Origin: Niallia taxi | GTDB taxonomy: Bacteria; Bacillota; Bacilli; Bacillales; Cytobacillaceae | NCBI RefSeq assembly: GCF_032818155.1 | Contig: NZ_CP102589.1 | Coordinates: forward strand, 2,838,001-2,902,000 | Length of the DNA stretch: 64,000 bases | Direction of reading: 5' to 3' | Shown: piece after piece, positions 56,641 through 64,000 of the stretch | Position numbering within the stretch: position 1 is the first letter of the stretch | Layout of the letters: each line of letters begins with the position of its first letter | Program-made: the position numbers and the translations under genes | Notes under the pieces: generated by a model | Told to the model about the DNA's origin: nothing | Database searches by the model: none | Seen by the model: the letters and a program-made list of their open reading frames with translations, nothing else

Positions 56641-57879
56641 TTATAGAAGGCTTTTTGGCAGTTGACCGTCTGGACTGATAAGCGATACAGAATAGGAATC
56701 AGTGAAAATTTGATGTGCCATTTTATTCACGTCCGCATTAGATACCTTATCTATCTTCGTAATTATTTCGTCTAAAGTATGATGTTTACCAAGCAGCAAT
56801 TCATTTTTGCCATTTCGGCTCATTCTGCTGTTTGTGCTCTCTAAGCTTAACATCAAGCTGCCTTTTAATTGTTCCTTGCTGTTCGCTAGCTCTTTTTCTG
56901 TAATGCCGTCGCGTTTAAGCGTCTCAAGAGTTGTCTGAATCGTTTCATACAGCTCATCAAGCTGCTTAGCACCAGTTCCACCGTAAATCGTTACAATCCC
57001 ACTGTCTTGGAAGGAGGAATGATAGGAAAAGACAGAATATGCTAACCCCTTTTGCTCCCTTACATCTTGGAATAATCGGCTGCTCATGCTTCCGCCCAAA
57101 ATATTATTCAGAGATATTAAACTATACATGTCTTCATGACCAACCTTTAGTCCCTCATATCCAAGACAAAGATGCGCCTGTTCTGTTTCCTTTTTACGTG
57201 AAACCCTGTTCGTATGGAAGGCTGGTTCACTGATTACCGCTTCACTTTTGCCAGCTTCAAACGCGCCAAAGTATTTCTCTACTTCCGCAATAAAGCTTTC
57301 CGTAATATTCCCAGCAATGGAAATAACCGTGTTTTCCGGTGTATAGTGGTCAAACATATATTCTCTTAATGTATCGCCATTAAAGGTACTTAACGTTTCC
57401 TCTGTTCCTAAAATAGGATATCCAAGCGGGTGCTTTTCATAAACTGCCTGACTTAATAGATCATGAACAATATCATCAGGAGTGTCTTCATACATTTTTA
57501 TTTCTTCATAGACAACGTTTTTTTCTTTCTTTAGCTCTCCCTCTTCAAAGGTAGAATGGAAGAACATGTCTGCAAGCACTTCAAGTGCAAAATCAGAATG
57601 TGTATCAAGCACTTTTGCATAATAGCAAGTATACTCTTTTGAAGTAAATGCATTTACTTGCCCACCTATGCTATCAAAGGATTCTGCAATTTCTCTTGCA
57701 TTCCTTGTTTTTGTTCCTTTAAAAAACATGTGCTCCAGAAAATGGGAAACTCCATTGTTTTTTTCGTCTTCATTTCTTGAACCAGTGCCTATCCATACAC
57801 CAATAGCTACAGAGCGAACGGTAGGTATGTTCTCCAGCACTATTCTTACTCCGTTTTGGCAAGTATATCTTTTAATCAA
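56641..57879 (-). CDS. mlpA: M16-family zinc protease MlpA (YmxG)
   Basis: The 412-residue protein has the inverted zinc motif HFLEH at residues 46-50 (GVSHFLEHMFFKGT), plus the C-terminal M16 half (ILGGSMSSRLFQDVREQKGLAYSVFSYHS). It is the third M16 protein in this window and the closest to mitochondrial processing peptidase-like bacterial proteases. It is linked to AprE regulation in B. subtilis. ATG 57879 with GGAGGAAC ahead. Confidence 0.92.
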   Translation of the reverse strand: MIKRYTCQNGVRIVLENIPTVRSVAIGVWIGTGSRNEDEKNNGVSHFLEHMFFKGTKTRNAREIAESFDSIGGQVNAFTSKEYTCYYAKVLDTHSDFALEVLADMFFHSTFEEGELKKEKNVVYEEIKMYEDTPDDIVHDLLSQAVYEKHPLGYPILGTEETLSTFNGDTLREYMFDHYTPENTVISIAGNITESFIAEVEKYFGAFEAGKSEAVISEPAFHTNRVSRKKETEQAHLCLGYEGLKVGHEDMYSLISLNNILGGSMSSRLFQDVREQKGLAYSVFSYHSSFQDSGIVTIYGGTGAKQLDELYETIQTTLETLKRDGITEKELANSKEQLKGSLMLSLESTNSRMSRNGKNELLLGKHHTLDEIITKIDKVSNADVNKMAHQIFTDSYSVSLISPDGQLPKSLL

Positions 57880-58009
57880 GTAAGTTCCTCCTGTTCTCGT
57901 TTGCCAAAGTTAAACTGCTTGCGACTGCTAGTATATCTCATTATTCGTATTTTTTCCAAAAAGTTGTTTCATTATCAAAAATAATTGAATGTGAGATAAT
58001 TTTTTTCTA

Positions 58010-58969
58010 TCATTCGTTATCTGACATAGAACGTTCCTCGCTAAGCATTTCTGTGACAGTATTAATCTCTAAATCCTTTTGCTTTATTTGGGTTATGAGT
58101 TCATCTAAGCTGCTAGAGGTAGATTCTGTTGGATGCATTAATATCATTGCACCATTATGGACCTTGCTCATGACACGCTGCAGCAGCACATCAGGACTTG
58201 GTTTTTGCCAATCAATCGTATCAACTGACCACATTAAGGTCCCAAGCTTCTGTTCTTTTGCTATACGCACCACCGCATCATTAAAATAACCGCTAGGAGG
58301 CGCAAGCCATGTCACCTTTTTTCCAGTGGTTGCTTCAATCACATCATTTGTCTTGATAATTTCTTCTCTGATCTTCGCTTCACTTATTTTACTCATATCA
58401 GGATGTGTATAGGAATGGTTGCCAACCTCATGCCCTGCTTCCACAATCATTTTTGCCAGCTCGGGATTTTTTTGGACCCATCTTCCTTCAAGAAAAAAGC
58501 TTGCTTTTACATTTTGCTTTTTTAAAGTTGCCAAAATATCTGGTAAATACTCATTTCCCCACGCAACATTAATGAGGAAGCTTACCATTTTTTTATCAGG
58601 GTTGCCTTTATAAATAGGAGATGCAGATAAATCGTTGAGATGAACCTTCGGCTTTAATTGTTTATAAACAAGTTTATGTTCATCAAAAACGCCATCTTTT
58701 TTCATCTTATTATAGGAAGCTTTAATGTCGACCTCAAGTCCATTTATGCCTGGAATAGCTTTCCACACCGGATCAATTTTAGCGTCGACAGCATCTATAC
58801 GATACTTCTTTGCATTACTTTCAATTGTTTCTAATAAATTGCTCTCTTTAGAAACTGTAATACTTTCACGGTTATCAACCAAACTTGCTACATATGTATT
58901 GGATAATGGATTGTTTACAACAAGCCATGCTGCTAGCAGGATTCCAGCCATCGGAATTATTCTTTTCAT
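58010..58969 (-). CDS. ylxY: Polysaccharide deacetylase YlxY
   Basis: The 319-residue protein begins with a signal/anchor helix (MAGILLAAWLVVNNPLS) and an N-terminal part of about 110 residues. The NodB domain follows (KMVSFLINVAWGNEYLPDILATLKKQNVKASFFLEG, AGHEVGNHSYTHPDMS, WLAPPSGYFND). The usual first Asp of the TFDDG motif is replaced by INVAWGNE. This suggests that it lacks ordinary metal-dependent deacetylase activity, as noted for YlxY-type sporulation proteins. ATG 58969 with GGAGGGG ahead. Confidence 0.88.
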   Translation of the reverse strand: MKRIIPMAGILLAAWLVVNNPLSNTYVASLVDNRESITVSKESNLLETIESNAKKYRIDAVDAKIDPVWKAIPGINGLEVDIKASYNKMKKDGVFDEHKLVYKQLKPKVHLNDLSASPIYKGNPDKKMVSFLINVAWGNEYLPDILATLKKQNVKASFFLEGRWVQKNPELAKMIVEAGHEVGNHSYTHPDMSKISEAKIREEIIKTNDVIEATTGKKVTWLAPPSGYFNDAVVRIAKEQKLGTLMWSVDTIDWQKPSPDVLLQRVMSKVHNGAMILMHPTESTSSSLDELITQIKQKDLEINTVTEMLSEERSMSDNE

Positions 58970-59059
58970 TCTAAATCCCCTCCTAATAAAACTTTATGTA
59001 GAAGGAGGACAAGGTAGAACGATTTGAAAATTGTAATTAACGGAATAACATTTTGGCTA

Positions 59060-59092
59060 TAAAAAAAGGCAGACCCTTACAATTAACTGCCT
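59060..59092 (-). terminator. Terminator after pnp
   Basis: AGGCAG and CTGCCT form a six-pair stem with a 14-base loop, followed by TTTTTTT on the minus strand, about 60 bases past the pnp stop. Confidence 0.65.
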
Positions 59093-59153
59093 GTGCGCAA
59101 TTGCTGCGTAAAATACAGAAATCATTAGAGTCAAACCTGATTTTTTTAACTTA

Positions 59154-61280
59154 TTATTTTGCGTCTTCTGCCTGTTCTTTTTGTTCTTTTTGCTCTTTTA
59201 ACACGGCTTTGCGGGAAAGATTTACTCTGCCCTGCTTGTCGATTTCTGTTACCTTCACAAGAATTTCATCGCCGATTGCAACAACATCCTCGACCTTACC
59301 GATACGCTCTTCTGCAAGTTCAGAAATATGAACTAGACCGTCTTTACCGTTGAAGATTTCCACAAATGCACCGAATTTTTCAATTCGTTTTACTTTACCA
59401 AGATACATTTGTCCTACAACAACCTCACGGACGATATCTTCAATGATTGATTTTGCTTTTTTATTCATTTCATCATTTACGGACGAAATAAACACTGTTC
59501 CATCTTGTTCAATATCAATTTTAACGCCAGTTTCTTCAATGATTTTATTGATTTGCTTACCGCTTGGCCCAATAACATCACGGATTTTATCTGGGTTAAT
59601 TGCCATCATCAAGATTTTTGGTGCATATGTGGACAATTCTTCTCTTGGAGTTTGAATTGTAGCCAGCATTGATTCAAGAATTTGCATACGACCAATTTTT
59701 GCCTGTTGTAATGCTTCTTCAAGAATTTGTCTTGATAACCCGTCAATTTTAATATCCATTTGTAGTGCTGTAACACCTTTAGATGTACCAGCTACTTTAA
59801 AGTCCATATCGCCAAGGTGGTCTTCCATACCTTGAATATCTGTTAAGATGCTGTAATGCTCACCTGATTTAATCAGACCCATAGCAATACCAGCAACTGC
59901 AGCCTTAATTGGCACACCAGCATCCATCATTGCAAGCGTACTTGCACAAATGCTCGCTTGAGAAGTTGATCCATTAGATTCCAATACTTCTGAAACTAGA
60001 CGGATTGTATATGGGAAATCCTTCTCGGAAGGAATAATTGGTTCTAATGCTCTCTCACCAAGGGCACCATGTCCAATTTCACGACGTCCAGGTCCACGCA
60101 TTGGTCCTGTTTCCCCTACACTGAAGTTAGGGAAGTTATAATGGTGCATAAAGCGTTTTTCCTCTTCTACACCAAGACCGTCCAAAATCTGAACATCTCC
60201 TAATGCACCTAATGTACAAATGCTAAGTGCTTGCGTTTGTCCGCGTGTAAACAAACCAGAGCCATGCGTACGAGGAAGTAAATCAACCTCAGATGACAGT
60301 GGGCGAATTTCTTCCAAACCGCGTCCATCAGGTCTTACTTTATCTTCTGTAATAAGTCGGCGAACTTCGTTTTTAACAAGTTTATCAAGAATTTGCTTCA
60401 CTTGCTTCAGCTTGTCCTCATCCGCTTCTTCTGCTTCGAATTTCTCAACAACAGAATTTTTCACTACTTTAATTGCAGCTTCACGTGCATGCTTTTCTTG
60501 AACTCTGATTGCATCAAGCATTTCAGCTTCGCAAATTGCGCGAACTTCTGCTTCAATATCTTTGTCCAGCTCATAAAGAACTACATCCACTTTTTCTTTG
60601 CCGATTTCTGCCACGATTTTTTCTTGGAACTCAATCAGCTTTTTAATTTCGTCATGTCCAAACATGATCGCTTCAAGCATTATTTCCTCAGGTACTTCTA
60701 AAGCGCCTGCTTCAACCATGTTAATAGCATCTTTTGTTCCTGCTACAGCAAGGTTAATATCGCTTTTTTCTGCTTGTTCGACTGTTGGGTTAATGACGAA
60801 CTCTCCATCAATTCTTCCAACATAGACACCAGCAATTGGTCCGCCAAAAGGAATATCTGATACAGATAACGCCAATGATGATCCAAACATTGCTGCCATT
60901 TCAGACGTGCAATCTTGATCAACGCTCATTACAAGGCTGACAACTTGAACTTCATTACGGAAACCATCTGCAAATAGCGGACGGATTGGTCTGTCGATCA
61001 AACGGCTCGCAAGGATTGCTCTTTCACTTGGTCTTCCTTCTCTTTTAATGAAGCCGCCAGGTATTTTACCAACTGCATATAAACGCTCTTCATAGTTAAC
61101 TGTTAAAGGGAAAAAGTCTAAATTTTTCGGTTCTTTAGATGCTGTTGCAGTACTTAGAACAGCTGTATCCCCGTAACGCACCAATGCTGCGCCGTTTGCT
61201 TGCTTAGCCAATTGGCCAATTTCGACTGTAAGCTTCCTGCCAGCCCAGTCCATTGAATAGACATGTTTATCTTGTCCCAT
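59154..61280 (-). CDS. pnp: Polyribonucleotide nucleotidyltransferase
   Basis: The 708-residue protein has two RNase PH domains ([25 protein letters not shown] at the start, [18 protein letters not shown] in the second), a KH domain ([29 protein letters not shown]), and a C-terminal S1 domain ([33 protein letters not shown]). It degrades RNA by phosphorolysis from the 3' end. It follows rpsO in the conserved order. ATG 61280 with GAGAGGGG ahead. Confidence 0.96.
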   Translation of the reverse strand: MGQDKHVYSMDWAGRKLTVEIGQLAKQANGAALVRYGDTAVLSTATASKEPKNLDFFPLTVNYEERLYAVGKIPGGFIKREGRPSERAILASRLIDRPIRPLFADGFRNEVQVVSLVMSVDQDCTSEMAAMFGSSLALSVSDIPFGGPIAGVYVGRIDGEFVINPTVEQAEKSDINLAVAGTKDAINMVEAGALEVPEEIMLEAIMFGHDEIKKLIEFQEKIVAEIGKEKVDVVLYELDKDIEAEVRAICEAEMLDAIRVQEKHAREAAIKVVKNSVVEKFEAEEADEDKLKQVKQILDKLVKNEVRRLITEDKVRPDGRGLEEIRPLSSEVDLLPRTHGSGLFTRGQTQALSICTLGALGDVQILDGLGVEEEKRFMHHYNFPNFSVGETGPMRGPGRREIGHGALGERALEPIIPSEKDFPYTIRLVSEVLESNGSTSQASICASTLAMMDAGVPIKAAVAGIAMGLIKSGEHYSILTDIQGMEDHLGDMDFKVAGTSKGVTALQMDIKIDGLSRQILEEALQQAKIGRMQILESMLATIQTPREELSTYAPKILMMAINPDKIRDVIGPSGKQINKIIEETGVKIDIEQDGTVFISSVNDEMNKKAKSIIEDIVREVVVGQMYLGKVKRIEKFGAFVEIFNGKDGLVHISELAEERIGKVEDVVAIGDEILVKVTEIDKQGRVNLSRKAVLKEQKEQKEQAEDAK

Positions 61281-61504
61281 TCTAAAAACCCCTCTCTGCT
61301 CATTTCACTTGTTAGAGGTTTTGGTTATTTAAGTACTACCTAAACCTACATGGATATTTTTTATCATTATCAAAATACTTATTACATATTATTTCAGTTA
61401 TATTCACTTATGTCAAAGTCAGTGTTCACCAACAATTATGTAATTAATCTGTTATATCTATATGTCAATAGTTTTATAGTAGTCTTCTTGCACAAATTGC
61501 ACAA

Positions 61505-61536
61505 TAAAAAAGCGGGAAAAAGTATCCCGCTTTTTT
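61505..61536 (-). terminator. Terminator after rpsO
   Basis: AAAAAAGCGGGA and TCCCGCTTTTT form an 11-pair stem with a seven-base loop and T-run on the minus strand. It lies four bases past the rpsO stop. Confidence 0.85.
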
Positions 61537-61539
61537 AAA

Positions 61540-61809
61540 CTATCTACGTAGACCAAGTTTAGTGATTAAAACACGGTAACGTTGAACGTCTTTATTACGT
61601 AGGTAAGTTAGTAGATTACGACGTCTACCTACCATTTTCAAAAGACCACGACGTGAGTGATGATCCTTTTTATGTGTACGTAAATGATCATTCAGATTGT
61701 TGATAGACTCAGTAAGGACAGCGATTTGAACTTCTGGAGATCCAGTATCGTTCTCATGCGTTTTGTACTCATTGATAAGTTCGTTTTTACGTTCTTGAGT
61801 GATTGCCAT
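61540..61809 (-). CDS. rpsO: 30S ribosomal protein S15
   Basis: The 89-residue protein is typical S15 ([65 protein letters not shown]). It binds 16S rRNA helices 20-22. ATG 61809 with AGGAGGTG ahead. A leader of about 190 bases precedes it, where S15 autoregulation could act, though no structure is assigned. Confidence 0.97.
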   Translation of the reverse strand: MAITQERKNELINEYKTHENDTGSPEVQIAVLTESINNLNDHLRTHKKDHHSRRGLLKMVGRRRNLLTYLRNKDVQRYRVLITKLGLRR

Positions 61810-62005
61810 CCTGTTTCACCTCCTATATCCTATTACACTAATCCCCATTTACTGAGCAAAACGTTGGTGACTCGATTTTGCCAAGCAAAGGTTGTTTTTA
61901 GTACGTTTATAAGAATAACCTTTTTTCATAAAAAAAGCAAGAAAATCTATTATTTTTTCGTATTGGGGAATACTCTTCCACTATCATTCCCAATCTTTTC
62001 TCGTT

Positions 62006-62953
62006 TTAAACATTAAGTGTTGCAAAATATTCAACAGCTGTTTGTTTATCCTTGGCAATTTGCTCAACAAGCTCTTGTATGCCATTAAATTTCTTTTCGC
62101 TTCTTATCCTTATATGCCATTCAATCGTAATCGTCTTATCATATATCTCTTGATTAAAATCGAAGATATGCGCTTCAATGGACTGAACTGTTTTTTCTGG
62201 ATGGAATGTAGGCTTCGTACCAACATTACAAACCCCTTCATACCATTTCCCGTCAACTAACACCTTAACTGCATAAACCCCTTGTGGAGGAATAATTTCC
62301 TCACCAGCAGCCTCCACATTTGCCGTCGGAAAACCAATTGTTCTTCCGCGCTTATCTCCGTGAATGACACGGCCATGGATGCTGTAATAACGACCAAGCA
62401 GCATTGGGACCTTATCCATAGCTCCAGTATTAATATGGGACCTGATAAGAGTAGAGCTCACTTTCTCTCCCTCGAAGGTTTCCTTATTAATTATTGTTAT
62501 CCCAAATTGGCCGCGGGAATGCTCCTCTAATGTCTCAGAAGTACCAGCTGCCTTCATGCCATACGTATAATCAAAGCCTGCCACAACATGCTTTGCATGA
62601 AGTCCAACTAAGTATTGATCAACAAACTGTTGCGGCTCCAAAGCGGCGAATTCCTTTGTGAAATGAATAATAAACAAGTAGTCAACGCCCAGCTTTTCCA
62701 TCTCAGCTATTTTTGTATCTAATGAAGTAATAAGACCAATTTGCTTTTTTTCTTTTGACAAAACGAGTGACGGATGAGGATCAAATGTCATCACACCTGT
62801 TTTTATTCCTAGTTCATCTGCTGCTTTTTTTGCTTCCCCTATGACCTTCTTATGGCCAAGGTGGACACCGTCAAAGTAGCCCAATGCCATAACTAGGGGA
62901 GGAAAATCCATGGAATGCATGTTTTCAATATTATCTATTCTTGCTACTTTCAA
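62006..62953 (-). CDS. ribF: Bifunctional riboflavin kinase/FAD synthetase
   Basis: From a TTG at 62953 (AAAAAGGTGAG ahead) 315 residues. The FAD synthetase part has MALGYFDGVHLGHKKVI and MTFDPHPSLVL. The riboflavin kinase part has GRVIHGDKRGRTIGFPTANVE and GVYAVKVLVDGKWYEGVCNVGTKPTF. It makes FMN and FAD. An earlier in-frame TTG-type start to 62977 lies in the ribosome site. It sits between truB and rpsO, as in other bacilli, where it is called ribC. Confidence 0.94.
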   Translation of the reverse strand: MKVARIDNIENMHSMDFPPLVMALGYFDGVHLGHKKVIGEAKKAADELGIKTGVMTFDPHPSLVLSKEKKQIGLITSLDTKIAEMEKLGVDYLFIIHFTKEFAALEPQQFVDQYLVGLHAKHVVAGFDYTYGMKAAGTSETLEEHSRGQFGITIINKETFEGEKVSSTLIRSHINTGAMDKVPMLLGRYYSIHGRVIHGDKRGRTIGFPTANVEAAGEEIIPPQGVYAVKVLVDGKWYEGVCNVGTKPTFHPEKTVQSIEAHIFDFNQEIYDKTITIEWHIRIRSEKKFNGIQELVEQIAKDKQTAVEYFATLNV

Positions 62954-63023
62954 ACTTGACTCACCTTTTTCCAGCACTAAATAATTTTATTGTTATGCCT
63001 GTCTATATCAAAACCGCTGCTTG

Positions 63024-63941
63024 CTACTCCAAAACCTTCAAAATCTTCGAAGGTTTTATCATTCCCTCTTTAGATGGATGATGTATATAAATGGCCAACG
63101 CCTCTCCTTCTTCTGAAAAAACTGCAATTGGACCATCTGCATCCATTAAGTGTGGAGGAGTTTCCAGCACTGCACCGTTCCTGACTCTCATAGCTAATGT
63201 ATCATTTATTTCATATTTCGGCAAATAACTAAGCGCATCCTCTATGGGTCTTAAGCTTTGCTCCAATACACCAATGCTTTGTGCCTCTTCAATCTGCTCC
63301 AATGTAAGACAATCATCCAATGTCATTGTGGCAGAACGTGTTCTAGAAAGATCCGACATATGAGCAGGGTAACCAAGCTTTTCTCCAATCATTACGGCAA
63401 GTGTTCTTATATACGTCCCCTTGCTGCAATCAACCTTAAATCGAAAAGAAATTTCATCTCCTGAAAGGGAATCCCAATCTTCAAGCAATTCAATTTTATA
63501 AATAGTCACGTTCCTTGTTGGTCTTTCTACTTCTATTCCAGCTCTAGCATATTCATAAAGCCTTTTGCCATTTACCTTGACAGCAGAATACATTGGCGGT
63601 GTTTGTGAGATAACACCTGTTAATGATTGTAGAACCACTTCAACCTGTTCTCTTGTAATACTGCCTTCTACCCTTTTTTCTTCTACTTTTTCACCAGAGC
63701 TGTCTTCTGTTGTCGTAGAATATCCGATTGTAACCTCCCCTTCATACGACTTTCCAGCATCAGTTATGTATTCAGCAACCTTTGTCGCCCTTCCTAAACA
63801 AATCGGAAGAACACCAGTAACATCAGGATCTAAAGTACCTGTATGGCCGATTCTTTTCATACGCAATATTTTACGAAGCTTAAACACGCAATCATGTGAT
63901 GTCATGCCCTTCGGCTTCCATAATGGTAAAATACCCTCCAT
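63024..63941 (-). CDS. truB: tRNA pseudouridine(55) synthase
   Basis: The 305-residue protein has the catalytic Asp38 in HTGTLDPDVTGVLPICLGRATKV, the TruB N-terminal GILPLWKPKGMTSHDCVFKLR, and a short C-terminal domain. It makes pseudouridine 55 in the T loop of tRNAs. ATG 63941 has AGGAGAGGAT ahead. It is the first gene of the truB-ribF pair. rbfA and infB would lie just to the right of the window in the usual order. Confidence 0.95.
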   Translation of the reverse strand: MEGILPLWKPKGMTSHDCVFKLRKILRMKRIGHTGTLDPDVTGVLPICLGRATKVAEYITDAGKSYEGEVTIGYSTTTEDSSGEKVEEKRVEGSITREQVEVVLQSLTGVISQTPPMYSAVKVNGKRLYEYARAGIEVERPTRNVTIYKIELLEDWDSLSGDEISFRFKVDCSKGTYIRTLAVMIGEKLGYPAHMSDLSRTRSATMTLDDCLTLEQIEEAQSIGVLEQSLRPIEDALSYLPKYEINDTLAMRVRNGAVLETPPHLMDADGPIAVFSEEGEALAIYIHHPSKEGMIKPSKILKVLE

Positions 63942-64000
63942 ATTTCCAAATCCTCTCCTTCAAAGCTAAATGCTTTTGTTAAATAAAATGACCCCTATTG

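Overview
The window is chromosomal DNA from a low-GC, endospore-forming member of the Bacillaceae. The evidence is Shine-Dalgarno sites of the AGGAGG type, spore genes (spoVS, spoIIIE, the two dipicolinate synthase subunits, a GerAB-type permease) and a gene order from about 21.7 kb to the right end that follows the Bacillus subtilis truB to ymcA region, read here on the minus strand. The exact genus cannot be fixed from the sequence. Something Niallia- or Bacillus-like is a reasonable guess.

The left third (1 to about 19.9 kb) is accessory. It holds a gene cut by the window edge, a DMT-family exporter with an AraC regulator, small enzymes (P-loop kinase-like, GNAT, ABM monooxygenase), and a complete-looking group II intron (about 4.60-7.30 kb) lodged in a decayed AraC gene. 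Next come a C45-type amide hydrolase, a chemoreceptor, a DUF1593 lipoprotein, an orphan GerAB germination permease, a GH1 6-phospho-beta-glucosidase with an RpiR regulator and two matching palindromic operators, a LysR regulator divergent from a methyltransferase, and START/AHSA1-type proteins.

At 20.47-21.67 kb three small plus-strand genes of unknown function sit immediately beyond ymcA, where B. subtilis has cotE. They are closed by a perfect 15-bp bidirectional terminator. The middle gene encodes a Gly/Ala/Asn-rich 89-residue protein with codon use typical of very highly expressed genes, unlike its two partners. This is the best candidate here for an undescribed system, possibly an abundant structural product with two helper proteins.

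The right two thirds is the conserved core: ymcA (ricA)-miaB-dipeptidase-spoVS-ymdB-rny-recA-cinA-pgsA-rodZ-ymfK-ymfJ-ymfI-ymfH-ymfF, then the nucleoside ABC transporter nupQPON, GntR-type ymfC, spoIIIE, ylzJ, tepA, a DUF3934-type mini-protein, rnjB, an amino acid permease, dapA-dapG-asd, spoVFB-spoVFA, ymxH, mlpA, ylxY, pnp, rpsO, ribF and truB. The listing runs left to right, so transcription runs from the end of the list to its start. Together these genes cover RNA turnover (rny, rnjB, pnp, the ymcA complex), tRNA modification (truB, miaB), DNA repair and segregation (recA, spoIIIE), membrane and shape functions (pgsA, rodZ), and the diaminopimelate/dipicolinate route needed for wall and spore core. 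Many genes end in clear intrinsic terminators. Several operators (LexA box at recA, palindromes at ymfC and the lysR gene, tandem sites at the bgl gene) can be read directly. No rRNA, tRNA or CRISPR array was seen.
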